The notes under the pieces are model-generated. The model was not told the DNA's origin. It saw only the letters and a list, made by a program, of their open reading frames with translations, and did no database searches. A stretch of 5,110 nt of DNA, taken from NCBI GenBank assembly GCA_902796505.1, contig CADBPA010000117.1, positions 1-5,110 of the forward strand. Reading direction: 5' to 3'. The position numbers and the translations under genes are program-made. Shown here piece after piece: positions 1 through 4,576 of this stretch; positions within the stretch are counted from its first letter, which is position 1; every line of letters starts with the position of its first letter. This DNA is from an uncultured Ruminococcus sp. GTDB taxonomy: Bacteria; Bacillota; Clostridia; Oscillospirales; CAG-272.

Positions 1-1
1 C

Positions 2-148
2 ATTCCCGAAGGCGTCAAGCATTGGCACGGCGCGGCGGTCGATTCGTGGTTTTCGCATCTGGCGATCGAAGTGCCGGGCGAGCAGGGGACGACCGAGTGG
101 CTCGAGCCGGTCTCGGACGAGGAATACCGGAACGCTGAACATGCGTAA
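2..148 (+). CDS. Cupin-domain protein, C-terminal end (5' truncated by window edge)
   Basis: The first 48 codons of the window read as the end of a small cupin, stopping at TAA 146-148. The visible part contains the second cupin motif (PEGVKHWHG), followed by a WFSHLAIEVPG segment and the ending EWLEPVSDEEY. This combination is typical of stand-alone single-domain cupins related to the cupin half of carboxymuconolactone-decarboxylase/cupin fusions. The histidines of PEGVKHWHG would supply metal ligands at the mouth of the beta-barrel; the other ligands lie upstream of the window. The substrate cannot be told from this fragment. The stop codon lies inside a 12-bp tandem repeat, and the next gene starts 56 bases on with no terminator between, so the two are probably co-transcribed. 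The family call is recognition from memory; function is unknown. Confidence 0.85.
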   Translation: MPEGVKHWHGAAVDSWFSHLAIEVPGEQGTTEWLEPVSDEEYRNAEHA

Positions 149-186
149 AAACGCGCGTAAAAACGCGCGTAAAAACGCGCGTAAAA
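143..186. repeat. 12-bp tandem repeat (GCGTAAAAACGC), about 3.7 copies
   Basis: Units at 143-154, 155-166 and 167-178 are identical, with a partial unit from 179. Each junction forms the 8-bp palindrome ACGCGCGT (151-158, 163-170, 175-182). Because 12 is a multiple of three, TAA recurs in the cupin frame at 146, 158, 170 and 182, giving that gene four in-frame stops in a row. The array lies between the cupin stop and the ribosome binding site of the lipoprotein gene. It may be simple replication slippage, or a repeated protein or RNA binding site. Confidence 0.9.
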
Positions 187-204
187 CAGAAAGGAAGAAA
201 ACGA

Positions 205-747
205 ATGAAAAACCGATTCCCGATCCTCTTCCTCTGCGCGCTCCTGATTCTGGCTCTCATCGGATGCGCGGCGCCGGATCGGGCAGAGAAAACCGACGAG
301 AGCGGAGAAGCCAAAGAAAGCGGAGAAGTCAAAGAAAACGGAGAAGCCAAAGAAAGCGGAGAAGCCAAAGAAAATGGAGAAGAAATCATGACGATCTATC
401 TGTATATTCAGGGAAACCGCCTCGCGGTAACGCTTGCGGACAACTCCTCGGCGAAGGCGCTCGCCGCGCTTCTCGGAGAGGGCGATCTCAGCTATACCGC
501 CGACGATTACGGCGGCTTCGAGAAGGTCGGAAGCATCGGGCGAAGCCTTCCGCGAAACGATACGAGGATCGACACCCGCCCCGGCGACGTCATCCTTTAT
601 CAGGGAAACAGCCTCTGCCTCTATTACGGCGAAAACAGCTGGAGCTTCACGCGCATCGGCAGGATCGAAGGCTATACCGAGCGCGAGCTTCGGGAACTGC
701 TCGGCGCAGGGAAGGGAGAGCTTCCCGTCCGGCTCAGCCTTCGGTAA
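205..747 (+). CDS. Lipoprotein with a C-terminal cyclophilin-like domain
   Basis: The 180-residue product starts at ATG 205, 9 bases after AAGGA (191-195). Residues 1-20 form a positively charged, hydrophobic signal peptide ending in the lipobox LIGC, so Cys21 would be lipidated and the protein held on the outer face of the membrane. Residues 32-61 are a charged linker of five near-identical hexapeptides (ESGEAK type). From Met62 on, the sequence matches what I know of the small cyclophilin-like beta-barrel family (PF18050/PF04126 type), with segments DDYGGFEKVGSIG, SLPRND, PGDVILYQGN and SWSFTRIGRI. Such domains are often encoded near cupins and oxidoreductases in clostridia; their activity is not established, and prolyl isomerase activity should not be assumed. 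An internal ATG at 388 with its own GGAG could yield a cytosolic form lacking signal and linker. A terminator follows at 825-850. Confidence 0.9.
   Translation: MKNRFPILFLCALLILALIGCAAPDRAEKTDESGEAKESGEVKENGEAKESGEAKENGEEIMTIYLYIQGNRLAVTLADNSSAKALAALLGEGDLSYTADDYGGFEKVGSIGRSLPRNDTRIDTRPGDVILYQGNSLCLYYGENSWSFTRIGRIEGYTERELRELLGAGKGELPVRLSLR
298..387 (+). repeat. 18-bp in-frame tandem repeat coding the ESGEAK/ENGEAK linker
   Basis: Five 18-bp units at 298-315, 316-333, 334-351, 352-369 and 370-387 encode ESGEAK, ESGEVK, ENGEAK, ESGEAK and ENGEEI. The unit length preserves the frame, so copy-number changes would only lengthen or shorten the spacer between the lipid anchor and the folded domain. 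Every unit carries GGAGAAG, a Shine-Dalgarno-like string; the last one sits 9 bases before ATG 388. Confidence 0.9.
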
Positions 748-824
748 AAAGGCTGCCGTCCGCCGAAGGTGCGTTCGGGTACGCGGCCGGCGGCCGGGGG
801 CAGATCCGGGCGTCAAACAACGGC

Positions 825-850
825 AAAAGCAGGCTTACGCCTGCTTTTTT
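825..850 (+). terminator. Intrinsic terminator after the cyclophilin-like lipoprotein gene
   Basis: A perfect 6-bp stem GCAGGC (829-834) / GCCTGC (839-844) with loop TTAC is followed by TTTTTT (845-850). The preceding AAAA (825-828) can pair with the first Ts. It lies 78 bases after the stop at 747 and just upstream of the next promoter, so it separates two transcription units. The GC-rich stretch 764-806 before it shows no gene. Confidence 0.88.
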
Positions 851-882
851 CTTTGCGGAATCCGGGGACAAATTGTAAGGAA

Positions 883-911
883 TCGTAAAATTTCGTAAAA
901 ATTTGAAAAAA
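883..911 (+). promoter_or_regulatory. Phased A-tracts / UP-element-like region upstream of the promoter
   Basis: A-runs at 887-890, 897-901 and 906-911 recur about every 10 bases, directly upstream of the -35 box at 916. The first two sit in a 10-bp direct repeat (TCGTAAAATT then TCGTAAAAAT, 883-902). Helically phased A-tracts bend DNA, and AT-rich DNA here can contact the RNA polymerase alpha subunit, so this should strengthen the promoter. The repeated TCGTAAAA could equally be a regulator site. Confidence 0.55.
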
Positions 912-915
912 GTAC

Positions 916-944
916 TTGACAAATCTTTACGGATCGTGTAAAAT
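916..944 (+). promoter_or_regulatory. SigA-type promoter for the HTH gene
   Basis: A perfect -35 TTGACA (916-921) lies 17 bases from the -10 TAAAAT (939-944), the ideal spacing; transcription should start near 951. An inverted repeat TTTAC (926-930) N7 GTAAA (938-942) occupies the spacer and overlaps the -10 box. It is a plausible operator for repression, perhaps by the HTH protein encoded just downstream. Confidence 0.88.
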
Positions 945-986
945 AGTGACGGTAAGAGGAAATCACAGATCCGAAAGGAGACAAAA

Positions 987-998
987 ATGAGGATATGA
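987..998 (+). CDS. Possible 3-codon leader ORF (Met-Arg-Ile) overlapping the HTH start
   Basis: The strong Shine-Dalgarno AAAGGAG (974-980) is 6 bases from ATG 987 but 14 from ATG 995. Reading from 987 gives ATG AGG ATA TGA, and the TGA (996-998) overlaps the ATG at 995 as ATGA. Ribosomes could start at 987, stop after three codons and re-initiate at 995, which would tie HTH synthesis to the leader. The alternative is that 987 is ignored, or that a frameshift or sequencing error lies between the two ATGs. No in-frame ATG, GTG or TTG is seen between the Shine-Dalgarno and 995. Confidence 0.4.
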   Translation: MRI

Positions 999-1306
999 AA
1001 ATCACCGACTTTATTTCCATCACCGAGCTTGCGCGGCTCACCGGAAAAAGCCGACCGACGCTCTATAAGTATCTCGCCGATTACGAGAGCGGCAGGATCG
1101 GAGATATTCCGCTTCTGCTCCTGAATCTCTTCCGGCTGATCGAGGGCGGCTGCGCGCGCTCGGAGGTCTACCGCTATTGCGAAGAAAATTTCGGCGAACG
1201 CAGACCGCCTGCCGACGAGGACGAGCAGATCTTAAAACTCCTCCGCGCACATAGAGGGAAGATCGACCTCGAAAAACTCAAGAAATTTCTCGAAGAAAAC
1301 CCGTGA
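995..1306 (+). CDS. Small helix-turn-helix protein, probable transcription regulator
   Basis: The 103-residue product has a recognisable helix-turn-helix at residues 8-29: ITELARLTG as the first helix, a turn at KSRP, and TLYKYLADY as the recognition helix. A leucine-rich helix follows (residues 39-50), then a second predicted helical segment (EVYRYCEENF, 56-66) and a lysine/glutamate-rich C-terminal helix that could dimerise. There is no ligand-binding or catalytic domain, so it is probably a compact DNA-binding protein or adaptor. It is the first gene after a strong promoter carrying an inverted repeat and repeated TCGTAAAA motifs, which suggests autoregulation (inference). It is followed after 51 bases by the helical protein gene with no terminator between, so they likely form an operon. 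Start choice is complicated by the leader ORF at 987. The exact family is not recognised. Confidence 0.85.
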   Translation: MKITDFISITELARLTGKSRPTLYKYLADYESGRIGDIPLLLLNLFRLIEGGCARSEVYRYCEENFGERRPPADEDEQILKLLRAHRGKIDLEKLKKFLEENP

Positions 1307-1357
1307 TCCGAATCTGTAAAGAAAGGTAGTTTTTAAAGACGATAAGGGTAAAAACAT

Positions 1358-2287
1358 ATGATTTTCGGTATTTTTAAGACCAGAGAAGAAAAGGCGCGCG
1401 AGCGCGCCGAGCGCATCGCCGAAGAGGCGGCGCGCGTGGACGAGCAGGAAAAGGAAGCAAAGCGGGAACTCTACCGCAGACTGCGCGGCTCTCTCGCCGA
1501 TTACCGCCTGCGCGCCGATCTTGCCGCCGTGGAGCGCAGGATGGAAGAAAACCGCCCGGTGGATACCGCGCAAGGAAACGGCTTTCGGAAGATCTGGGAT
1601 CAGGCGGTCGTAAATCCGCAGCGGCGCGCCGCCCTCGACCGCCTTTCGGCGGAAAAACAGCAGATCCTCGACCGTATCGCGGCGTACGAAAAGAAATGCG
1701 CGGACGAGGGGATCTCCTTCGCCTACGCCGAAAACGAGGAGGAACTGAAAGCGGCGCTGGACGAACTCTTCCGCGAGGACAAGAGCGGCGTCGCGCGCGC
1801 CGCCTTCGCGCTCCTGCTCTTCTATGAGGACGGCGAGGAGGTCTGCCATCCGGAGGAAACGGCGGCGGCGCTCTCGCGCCTGCTCTTCGGGGACGAAGAA
1901 AAAACCGCGAAGCTCGTCCGCGCCTTCCGCGATCATCTCGTCTATATCACGAGAAATCCGCTTCCCGCCCGTCCGTCTGCGGCGGCGCTCGCCTTCTTCG
2001 CCCCGGTCGCGCTGCCTGCCTCGGAGCAGGACCTCGCGCGGCTTGCCCCGGAGGACTACGCCGTCCTTCTCGCCGCACGCGCCACCCTCGCCGCCGAGGC
2101 GAGAGACGCCCTGCCTGCCGAGGAATGGAAAGCGATCCTCGACGAGCATCTGCGCGAAGCCGACGACCTGCGTGCCGACGCCGAGTATCTCTGGATCGTC
2201 GAGAAGACCGACGCCGCCTCCGCCAAAGCCAAAGTGCAGGCGACCGGCCGCTTCGTCGAACGCCTCGCCGCCATCGCCGGCATCTGA
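1358..2287 (+). CDS. Hypothetical charged alpha-helical / coiled-coil protein
   Basis: I do not recognise the family. The 309-residue product starts at ATG 1358, 9 bases after AAGGG (1344-1348). It opens with a short hydrophobic MIFGIF, followed by a long run rich in Glu, Arg, Lys and Ala (residues 8-66) typical of a coiled coil. A second helical block follows (about 88-114), then an Ala/Leu-rich helical C-terminal half (144-309) with no obvious motif. There is no signal peptide or clear membrane helix, though the N-terminal hydrophobic hexapeptide could dip into a membrane. Charged helical proteins with such openings often act as membrane-associated or structural factors, but that is only a guess. 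It is very probably co-transcribed with the HTH gene 51 bases upstream. Long open frames on the opposite strand (1232-2149 and 2056-2967) are by-products of the GC-rich codons. Confidence 0.85.
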   Translation: MIFGIFKTREEKARERAERIAEEAARVDEQEKEAKRELYRRLRGSLADYRLRADLAAVERRMEENRPVDTAQGNGFRKIWDQAVVNPQRRAALDRLSAEKQQILDRIAAYEKKCADEGISFAYAENEEELKAALDELFREDKSGVARAAFALLLFYEDGEEVCHPEETAAALSRLLFGDEEKTAKLVRAFRDHLVYITRNPLPARPSAAALAFFAPVALPASEQDLARLAPEDYAVLLAARATLAAEARDALPAEEWKAILDEHLREADDLRADAEYLWIVEKTDAASAKAKVQATGRFVERLAAIAGI

Positions 2288-2296
2288 CCGCCCGTC

Positions 2297-2354
2297 CGCG
2301 ATCCCCTGCGATCTTCCGATCCGGGAAAAGGAAGGATCTTCACCGGGGATCGCG
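2297..2354 (+). promoter_or_regulatory. Large interrupted inverted repeat in the intergenic region
   Basis: Outer arms CGCGATCCCC (2297-2306) and GGGGATCGCG (2345-2354) are perfect 10-bp complements. Inside them, GATCTTCC (2310-2317) pairs with GGAAGGATC (2330-2338) with a single bulged G. No T-run follows on either strand, so it is not an ordinary terminator. It lies between the helical-protein stop (2287) and the lipoprotein start (2392), and its right arm falls inside the spacer of the possible promoter at 2339-2367. It could be an mRNA-stabilising or processing hairpin, a leader structure or a paired operator. Confidence 0.65.
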
Positions 2355-2367
2355 CAAAGCGTAAAAT
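2339..2367 (+). promoter_or_regulatory. Possible weak promoter for the second lipoprotein gene
   Basis: TTCACC (2339-2344, 4/6 match to the -35 consensus) lies 17 bases from TAAAAT (2362-2367, 5/6 match, and the same -10 hexamer as the strong promoter at 939). Transcription would start near 2374, leaving only about 18 bases of leader. It is uncertain because read-through from the upstream operon would also serve this gene. Confidence 0.35.
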
Positions 2368-2391
2368 CCGTAAAAAAGAAAGGAACGACCT

Positions 2392-2823
2392 ATGAAACTG
2401 CTCCGCCGCGCGATCGCGCTTATCCTTCTGCTTTGCCTCTGCCTGCCGTTTTTCTCCTGCCGCTCGGTCAGCGAAGAAGACCTGACGCCGGATCAGGTCA
2501 TGGAAGCCTATGAGGACAGCGGTTATACGACGAAACTCCTCGATCATACCGACGAGTCCGGTCGGGAAGAATGGGATTTCGATTACCAATTCTACGTCGA
2601 GAGCGAGGACGGCCACCAACTGAATTTCTATTTTTACCGGGACGTTTCCTCCGCCGAAAACGCGAGAAAACGCTATTCCGGCAATCTTCTCACCTTCCTC
2701 TTCTCCTGCATTTACGGCAGCCCCACATGGCCGCGCGCCCGCCGCTGGGGCAAAACGGTCGCAAGCTACGAAGATCTCGAAATGATCCGCCCGCTCGACC
2801 GCTATCTGCGCGCCCGCTCCTGA
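2392..2823 (+). CDS. Small putative lipoprotein of unknown function
   Basis: The 143-residue product starts at ATG 2392, 7 bases after AAAGGA (2379-2384). Residues 1-22 are a classic export signal: KLLRR, a Leu-rich core, then PFFSC. Cys23 is the likely lipidation site, although the lipobox FFSC is less canonical than the LIGC of the first lipoprotein. The mature part is acidic at first (SEEDLTPDQVMEAYEDSGY), then has a probable small alpha/beta fold with strands around DYQFYVE and QLNFYFYRD and a helix around SSAENARKRY. I recognise no catalytic motif; the layout resembles many short clostridial envelope lipoproteins. The last codons and stop lie inside a 37-bp tandem duplication, so the C-terminus may have been altered by it. 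The bidirectional terminator at 3007-3040 lies downstream. Confidence 0.85.
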   Translation: MKLLRRAIALILLLCLCLPFFSCRSVSEEDLTPDQVMEAYEDSGYTTKLLDHTDESGREEWDFDYQFYVESEDGHQLNFYFYRDVSSAENARKRYSGNLLTFLFSCIYGSPTWPRARRWGKTVASYEDLEMIRPLDRYLRARS

Positions 2824-2893
2824 ACGCGTGAGAGACAAAACCTGCGGCGTCCGCTCCTGAACGCGTGAGAGACAAAACCTGCGGCGTCCGCTC
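2814..2893. repeat. 37-bp tandem duplication overlapping the lipoprotein stop codon
   Basis: The sequence 2814-2850 is repeated exactly at 2851-2887, and a third copy begins at 2888 (CCGCTC) before diverging. The stop TGA 2821-2823 lies in the first copy, so the second copy carries a duplicate gene end (CGC TCC TGA). Downstream, 2908-2924 holds a short CGCGCG/CGCGCG hairpin, and no gene is seen in 2824-3044. Confidence 0.92.
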
Positions 2894-2981
2894 TTCACGC
2901 GGCGCGTCGCGCGATCTCCGCGCGGCATTCCGATCGGCAAAAGAAGAGAAGGATTTCCCATCCGCACCGAAAAAAACCTCT

Positions 2982-3034
2982 CGCTTTTCCCTCCCGGAAA
3001 ACGAAAAGATCTCCCGATTTTTGCCGGGAGATCT
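2982..3034. repeat. 53-bp direct repeat carrying a terminator, copy 1
   Basis: This matches 3866-3918 in the same orientation with one difference (T at 3022, C at 3906). It contains two hairpins: TTTTCC/GGAAAA (2985-2990/2996-3001) and AGATCTCCCG/CGGGAGATCT (3007-3016/3025-3034). It sits directly at the 3' end of the AT-rich minus-strand gene. Confidence 0.92.
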
Positions 3035-3046
3035 CTTTGCTTTTTT
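3007..3046. terminator. Bidirectional intrinsic terminator between convergent genes
   Basis: A perfect 10-bp stem AGATCTCCCG (3007-3016) / CGGGAGATCT (3025-3034) has an 8-base loop. On the plus strand CTTTGCTTTTTT follows, terminating the lipoprotein transcript. On the minus strand the stem is followed by TTTTCGTTTT, terminating the AT-rich gene, with the second hairpin and a T7 run (2971-2977 complement) as backup. Confidence 0.85.
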
Positions 3047-3611
3047 AATCAAGACGGATGATTTCGCGGGAGCATTTCGCAATATAACCGTCGCAACCTT
3101 CCCACTCTTCAAGAAAATCGTCAACAGACTCGAATTTCTCAATGAGTCCATACCCTTTTTCAATGGTGATCATCTCTGAAAACCATGTTTTGATTTCAAA
3201 GGAAAGTTCTCTTTCATCTTCAAAATGAAACACGATTCCCACCGTATAATCGAGCGATTGTGAATCGGAGCCGTGATCGAGTTTTTGATGATCGGTGACA
3301 ATATCTATGGCGATTATTTTACTTGATACCGGAGTTTCAATCATTTTTCCGTTATCCATATATGAGTGGATTTCATCATTTGTCGTTTGCTCAATGTGAA
3401 GAACGGCAATATCTTCAGTGTTGGAAAACCGCTCCACTGGTTCACAAAACGATGTAATTTTATAAATCGCTCCGTCAACATAAATACCTACGATGCCATA
3501 GACCATAGGACTATATATGAAAGGATCGCATTTGTATTTTTCAAATCGTTTTCCAATCATATTTTTAAAAATATCGATCTCCTGTTCCGAGAATATCGTT
3601 GGTTTTTTCAT
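3045..3611 (-). CDS. AT-rich orphan gene, hypothetical cytosolic protein
   Basis: The 188-residue product starts at the ATG complementary to 3609-3611, 7 bases after a strong GGAGG (3619-3623). It has no signal peptide or membrane segment, is acidic and appears mixed alpha/beta. Segments such as SPMVYGIVGIYVDGAIYKI (35-53) and VGIVFHFEDERELSFEIKTWFSE (124-146, shown here in part: GIVFHFEDE, ELSFEIKTWFSE) suggest a beta-sheet core. The C-terminal VDDFLEEWEG is helical. I have a faint memory of similar stand-alone clostridial proteins but no assigned function; an immunity-type role is possible but only a guess. Base composition is far from its neighbours (20 of 60 G/C at 3181-3240), and it is bracketed by the 53-bp terminator repeats with its own near-consensus promoter. 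Together these suggest horizontal acquisition as an autonomous unit. Confidence 0.85.
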   Translation of the reverse strand: MKKPTIFSEQEIDIFKNMIGKRFEKYKCDPFIYSPMVYGIVGIYVDGAIYKITSFCEPVERFSNTEDIAVLHIEQTTNDEIHSYMDNGKMIETPVSSKIIAIDIVTDHQKLDHGSDSQSLDYTVGIVFHFEDERELSFEIKTWFSEMITIEKGYGLIEKFESVDDFLEEWEGCDGYIAKCSREIIRLD

Positions 3612-3670
3612 TTCTTTTCCTCCGCAAAATGAATTTTTTGCTGCTTTACTCCGCCGTTGCGCGTGCTTTT

Positions 3671-3697
3671 TATCCGGTTATGTTCCGGCGTAGGATA
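3671..3697 (-). promoter_or_regulatory. Leader inverted repeat upstream of the AT-rich gene
   Basis: In the roughly 100-base leader, TATCC (3671-3675) can pair with GGATA (3693-3697), or CCGG (3674-3677) with CCGG (3685-3688). It contains TGTTCC at 3681-3686, the loop sequence of the hairpin array at 4752-4975, so it may be a distant relative. Its role is unknown. Confidence 0.35.
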
Positions 3698-3718
3698 TCT
3701 TCTTTCTTCTCTTTGCAT

Positions 3719-3748
3719 ATTATAGCACTTTAAAAAAAGTTTTGTCAA
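3719..3748 (-). promoter_or_regulatory. Near-consensus SigA promoter for the AT-rich gene
   Basis: On the minus strand, TTGACA (3743-3748) and TATAAT (3719-3724) both match consensus perfectly and are separated by 18 bases containing a T-run. Transcription should start near 3712, giving a leader of about 100 bases before the ATG at 3611. The rest of the gap (3749-3865) shows no gene. Confidence 0.88.
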
Positions 3749-3865
3749 CATTTCACGTGCATTTTGGGAGAAAAGATGCGTTTTTCGATCCGGTCTATGA
3801 TCCTTCGTGCTTTTTTCGCTCTATGTCCCACCCCTCTGCGCGGAAAAAACGCGAAAGTTTTCTCC

Positions 3866-3918
3866 CGCTTTTCCCTCCCGGAAAACGAAAAGATCTCCCG
3901 ATTTTCGCCGGGAGATCT
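3866..3918. repeat. 53-bp direct repeat carrying a terminator, copy 2
   Basis: This is identical to 2982-3034 except at 3906, in the same orientation and 884 bases away. It lies between the DUF4830-like gene's 3' end and the AT-rich gene's promoter. The similarity stops sharply at the hairpin end; upstream flanks share only a loose A-rich resemblance. Confidence 0.92.
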
Positions 3919-3926
3919 GTTTTTTT
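3891..3926. terminator. Intrinsic terminator downstream of the DUF4830-like gene
   Basis: The same 10-bp stem as at 3007 (AGATCTCCCG 3891-3900 / CGGGAGATCT 3909-3918). It faces the minus-strand gene ending at 3956, with TTTTCGTTTT following on that strand. On the plus strand it has an even better T-run (3920-3926) although no plus gene points at it, which fits a duplicated bidirectional terminator. Confidence 0.82.
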
Positions 3927-3955
3927 GACTACTTTTCTTTGCAAAACGAGCCGTT

Positions 3956-4438
3956 TTAAGAAAAACTTGCGACCATTGGGCGGACGAAGCCTTCGGGATC
4001 GGCGGAGGAAATATCGGCGGCAATGATCTTGTTTCGGTAGACCAGCAGGTTTGCGTAGACCGCGCCGTCGTAGCCGTCCGGGGCGTCGTAGTCCTTCACA
4101 AGATAGGTGTATCTTGTGACCTTGCGCTTTTTGTACTTGGAGAGGTCGAGGCCTTGGGCGCGCTGGATCTCGTTGTAGCCGATCATCACGCGGTCGAAGT
4201 TTTCGGGCATCACGAAACTTTCTTCCTCGATCGGCTCTTGCTCCACCGTAAGCCCGGCGTTTTTGAGAAAGGCGAGGCGATCCTCGTTGGTCTTGATGCC
4301 GGAGAAGGAGATCCCTCCTCCGCTTGCCGCCTGCGCGGCCGGCGCGCCGCCGAGCGCAAAGCCTGCGAGTACGCCGACGGTCAGAAGTCCCACGGCGAAG
4401 AGTTTCAGAAGCGAGGCGCGAATCGAATAAATGAACAT
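3956..4438 (-). CDS. DUF4830-like exported or membrane-anchored protein
   Basis: The 160-residue product is read from the ATG complementary to 4436-4438, 6 bases after GGGGG. An upstream in-frame ATG at 4516 would add 26 residues unlike a signal peptide and start 7 bases from a terminator, so it is rejected. Residues 9-30 are a strongly hydrophobic segment followed by APAAQA-A, a signal-peptidase-like site near residue 37. The rest fits what I recall of DUF4830: NEDRLAFLKNAGLTVEQEPI, a short FVMPENFDRV, YNEIQRAQGLDLSKYK, RYTYLVKDY, and ANLLVYRNKIIAADISS before a Gly-Phe near the end. Function of that family is unknown; it is common in clostridia and probably acts outside the cell or at the membrane. 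The gene has its own 84-base upstream gap with an 8-bp direct repeat CGGAATAT (4465-4472, 4490-4497) but no convincing promoter match. Confidence 0.85.
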   Translation of the reverse strand: MFIYSIRASLLKLFAVGLLTVGVLAGFALGGAPAAQAASGGGISFSGIKTNEDRLAFLKNAGLTVEQEPIEEESFVMPENFDRVMIGYNEIQRAQGLDLSKYKKRKVTRYTYLVKDYDAPDGYDGAVYANLLVYRNKIIAADISSADPEGFVRPMVASFS

Positions 4439-4522
4439 AGCGATCCCCCATTTCAGGTAGTTTTCGGAATATCCTACGCCCGCCGCCCCCGGAATATGCC
4501 AAAAAAGACCGGGCAAACAGCG

Positions 4523-4552
4523 AAAAAAGAAAAAGGGCGCAAAAATGCGCCC
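4523..4552 (-). terminator. Intrinsic terminator after the cysteine-rich microprotein gene
   Basis: On the minus strand a perfect 7-bp stem GGGCGCA/TGCGCCC (4546-4552 with 4535-4541) closes a TTTT loop. It is followed by TTTTCTTTTTT, formed by the A-runs at 4523-4534. It begins 24 bases after the microprotein stop. Confidence 0.9.
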
Positions 4553-4576
4553 TCGGTGGGATCGGATCGGTCGCCG

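Noticed and set aside
141..878. 245-codon plus-strand reading frame starting at the cupin stop
   Set aside because: It lies wholly over the cyclophilin-like lipoprotein gene in another frame, is extremely Arg/Ser-rich, lacks a ribosome site and runs through the terminator at 825-850.
2321..2348. Third degenerate copy of the 53-bp terminator repeat
   Set aside because: CCGGGAAAAGGAAGGATCT loosely resembles CCGGAAAACGAAAAGATCT, but the stem arms do not match and no T-run follows; similarity is too weak to call.
1232..2967. Two long minus-strand reading frames (about 305 and 303 codons)
   Set aside because: They oppose the HTH, helical and lipoprotein genes, are low-complexity and Arg/Gly-rich, and cross repeats and stops of convincing genes; they are by-products of GC-rich codons.
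3742..4026. 94-codon plus-strand reading frame
   Set aside because: It runs across the minus-strand promoter side, the 53-bp terminator repeat and the end of the DUF4830-like gene, with no ribosome site.
4439..4516. Upstream ATG adding 26 residues to the DUF4830-like protein
   Set aside because: It would start 7 bases from a terminator, has no ribosome site, and would place a Trp/Gly/Pro-rich stretch before a good signal peptide that starts at 4438.
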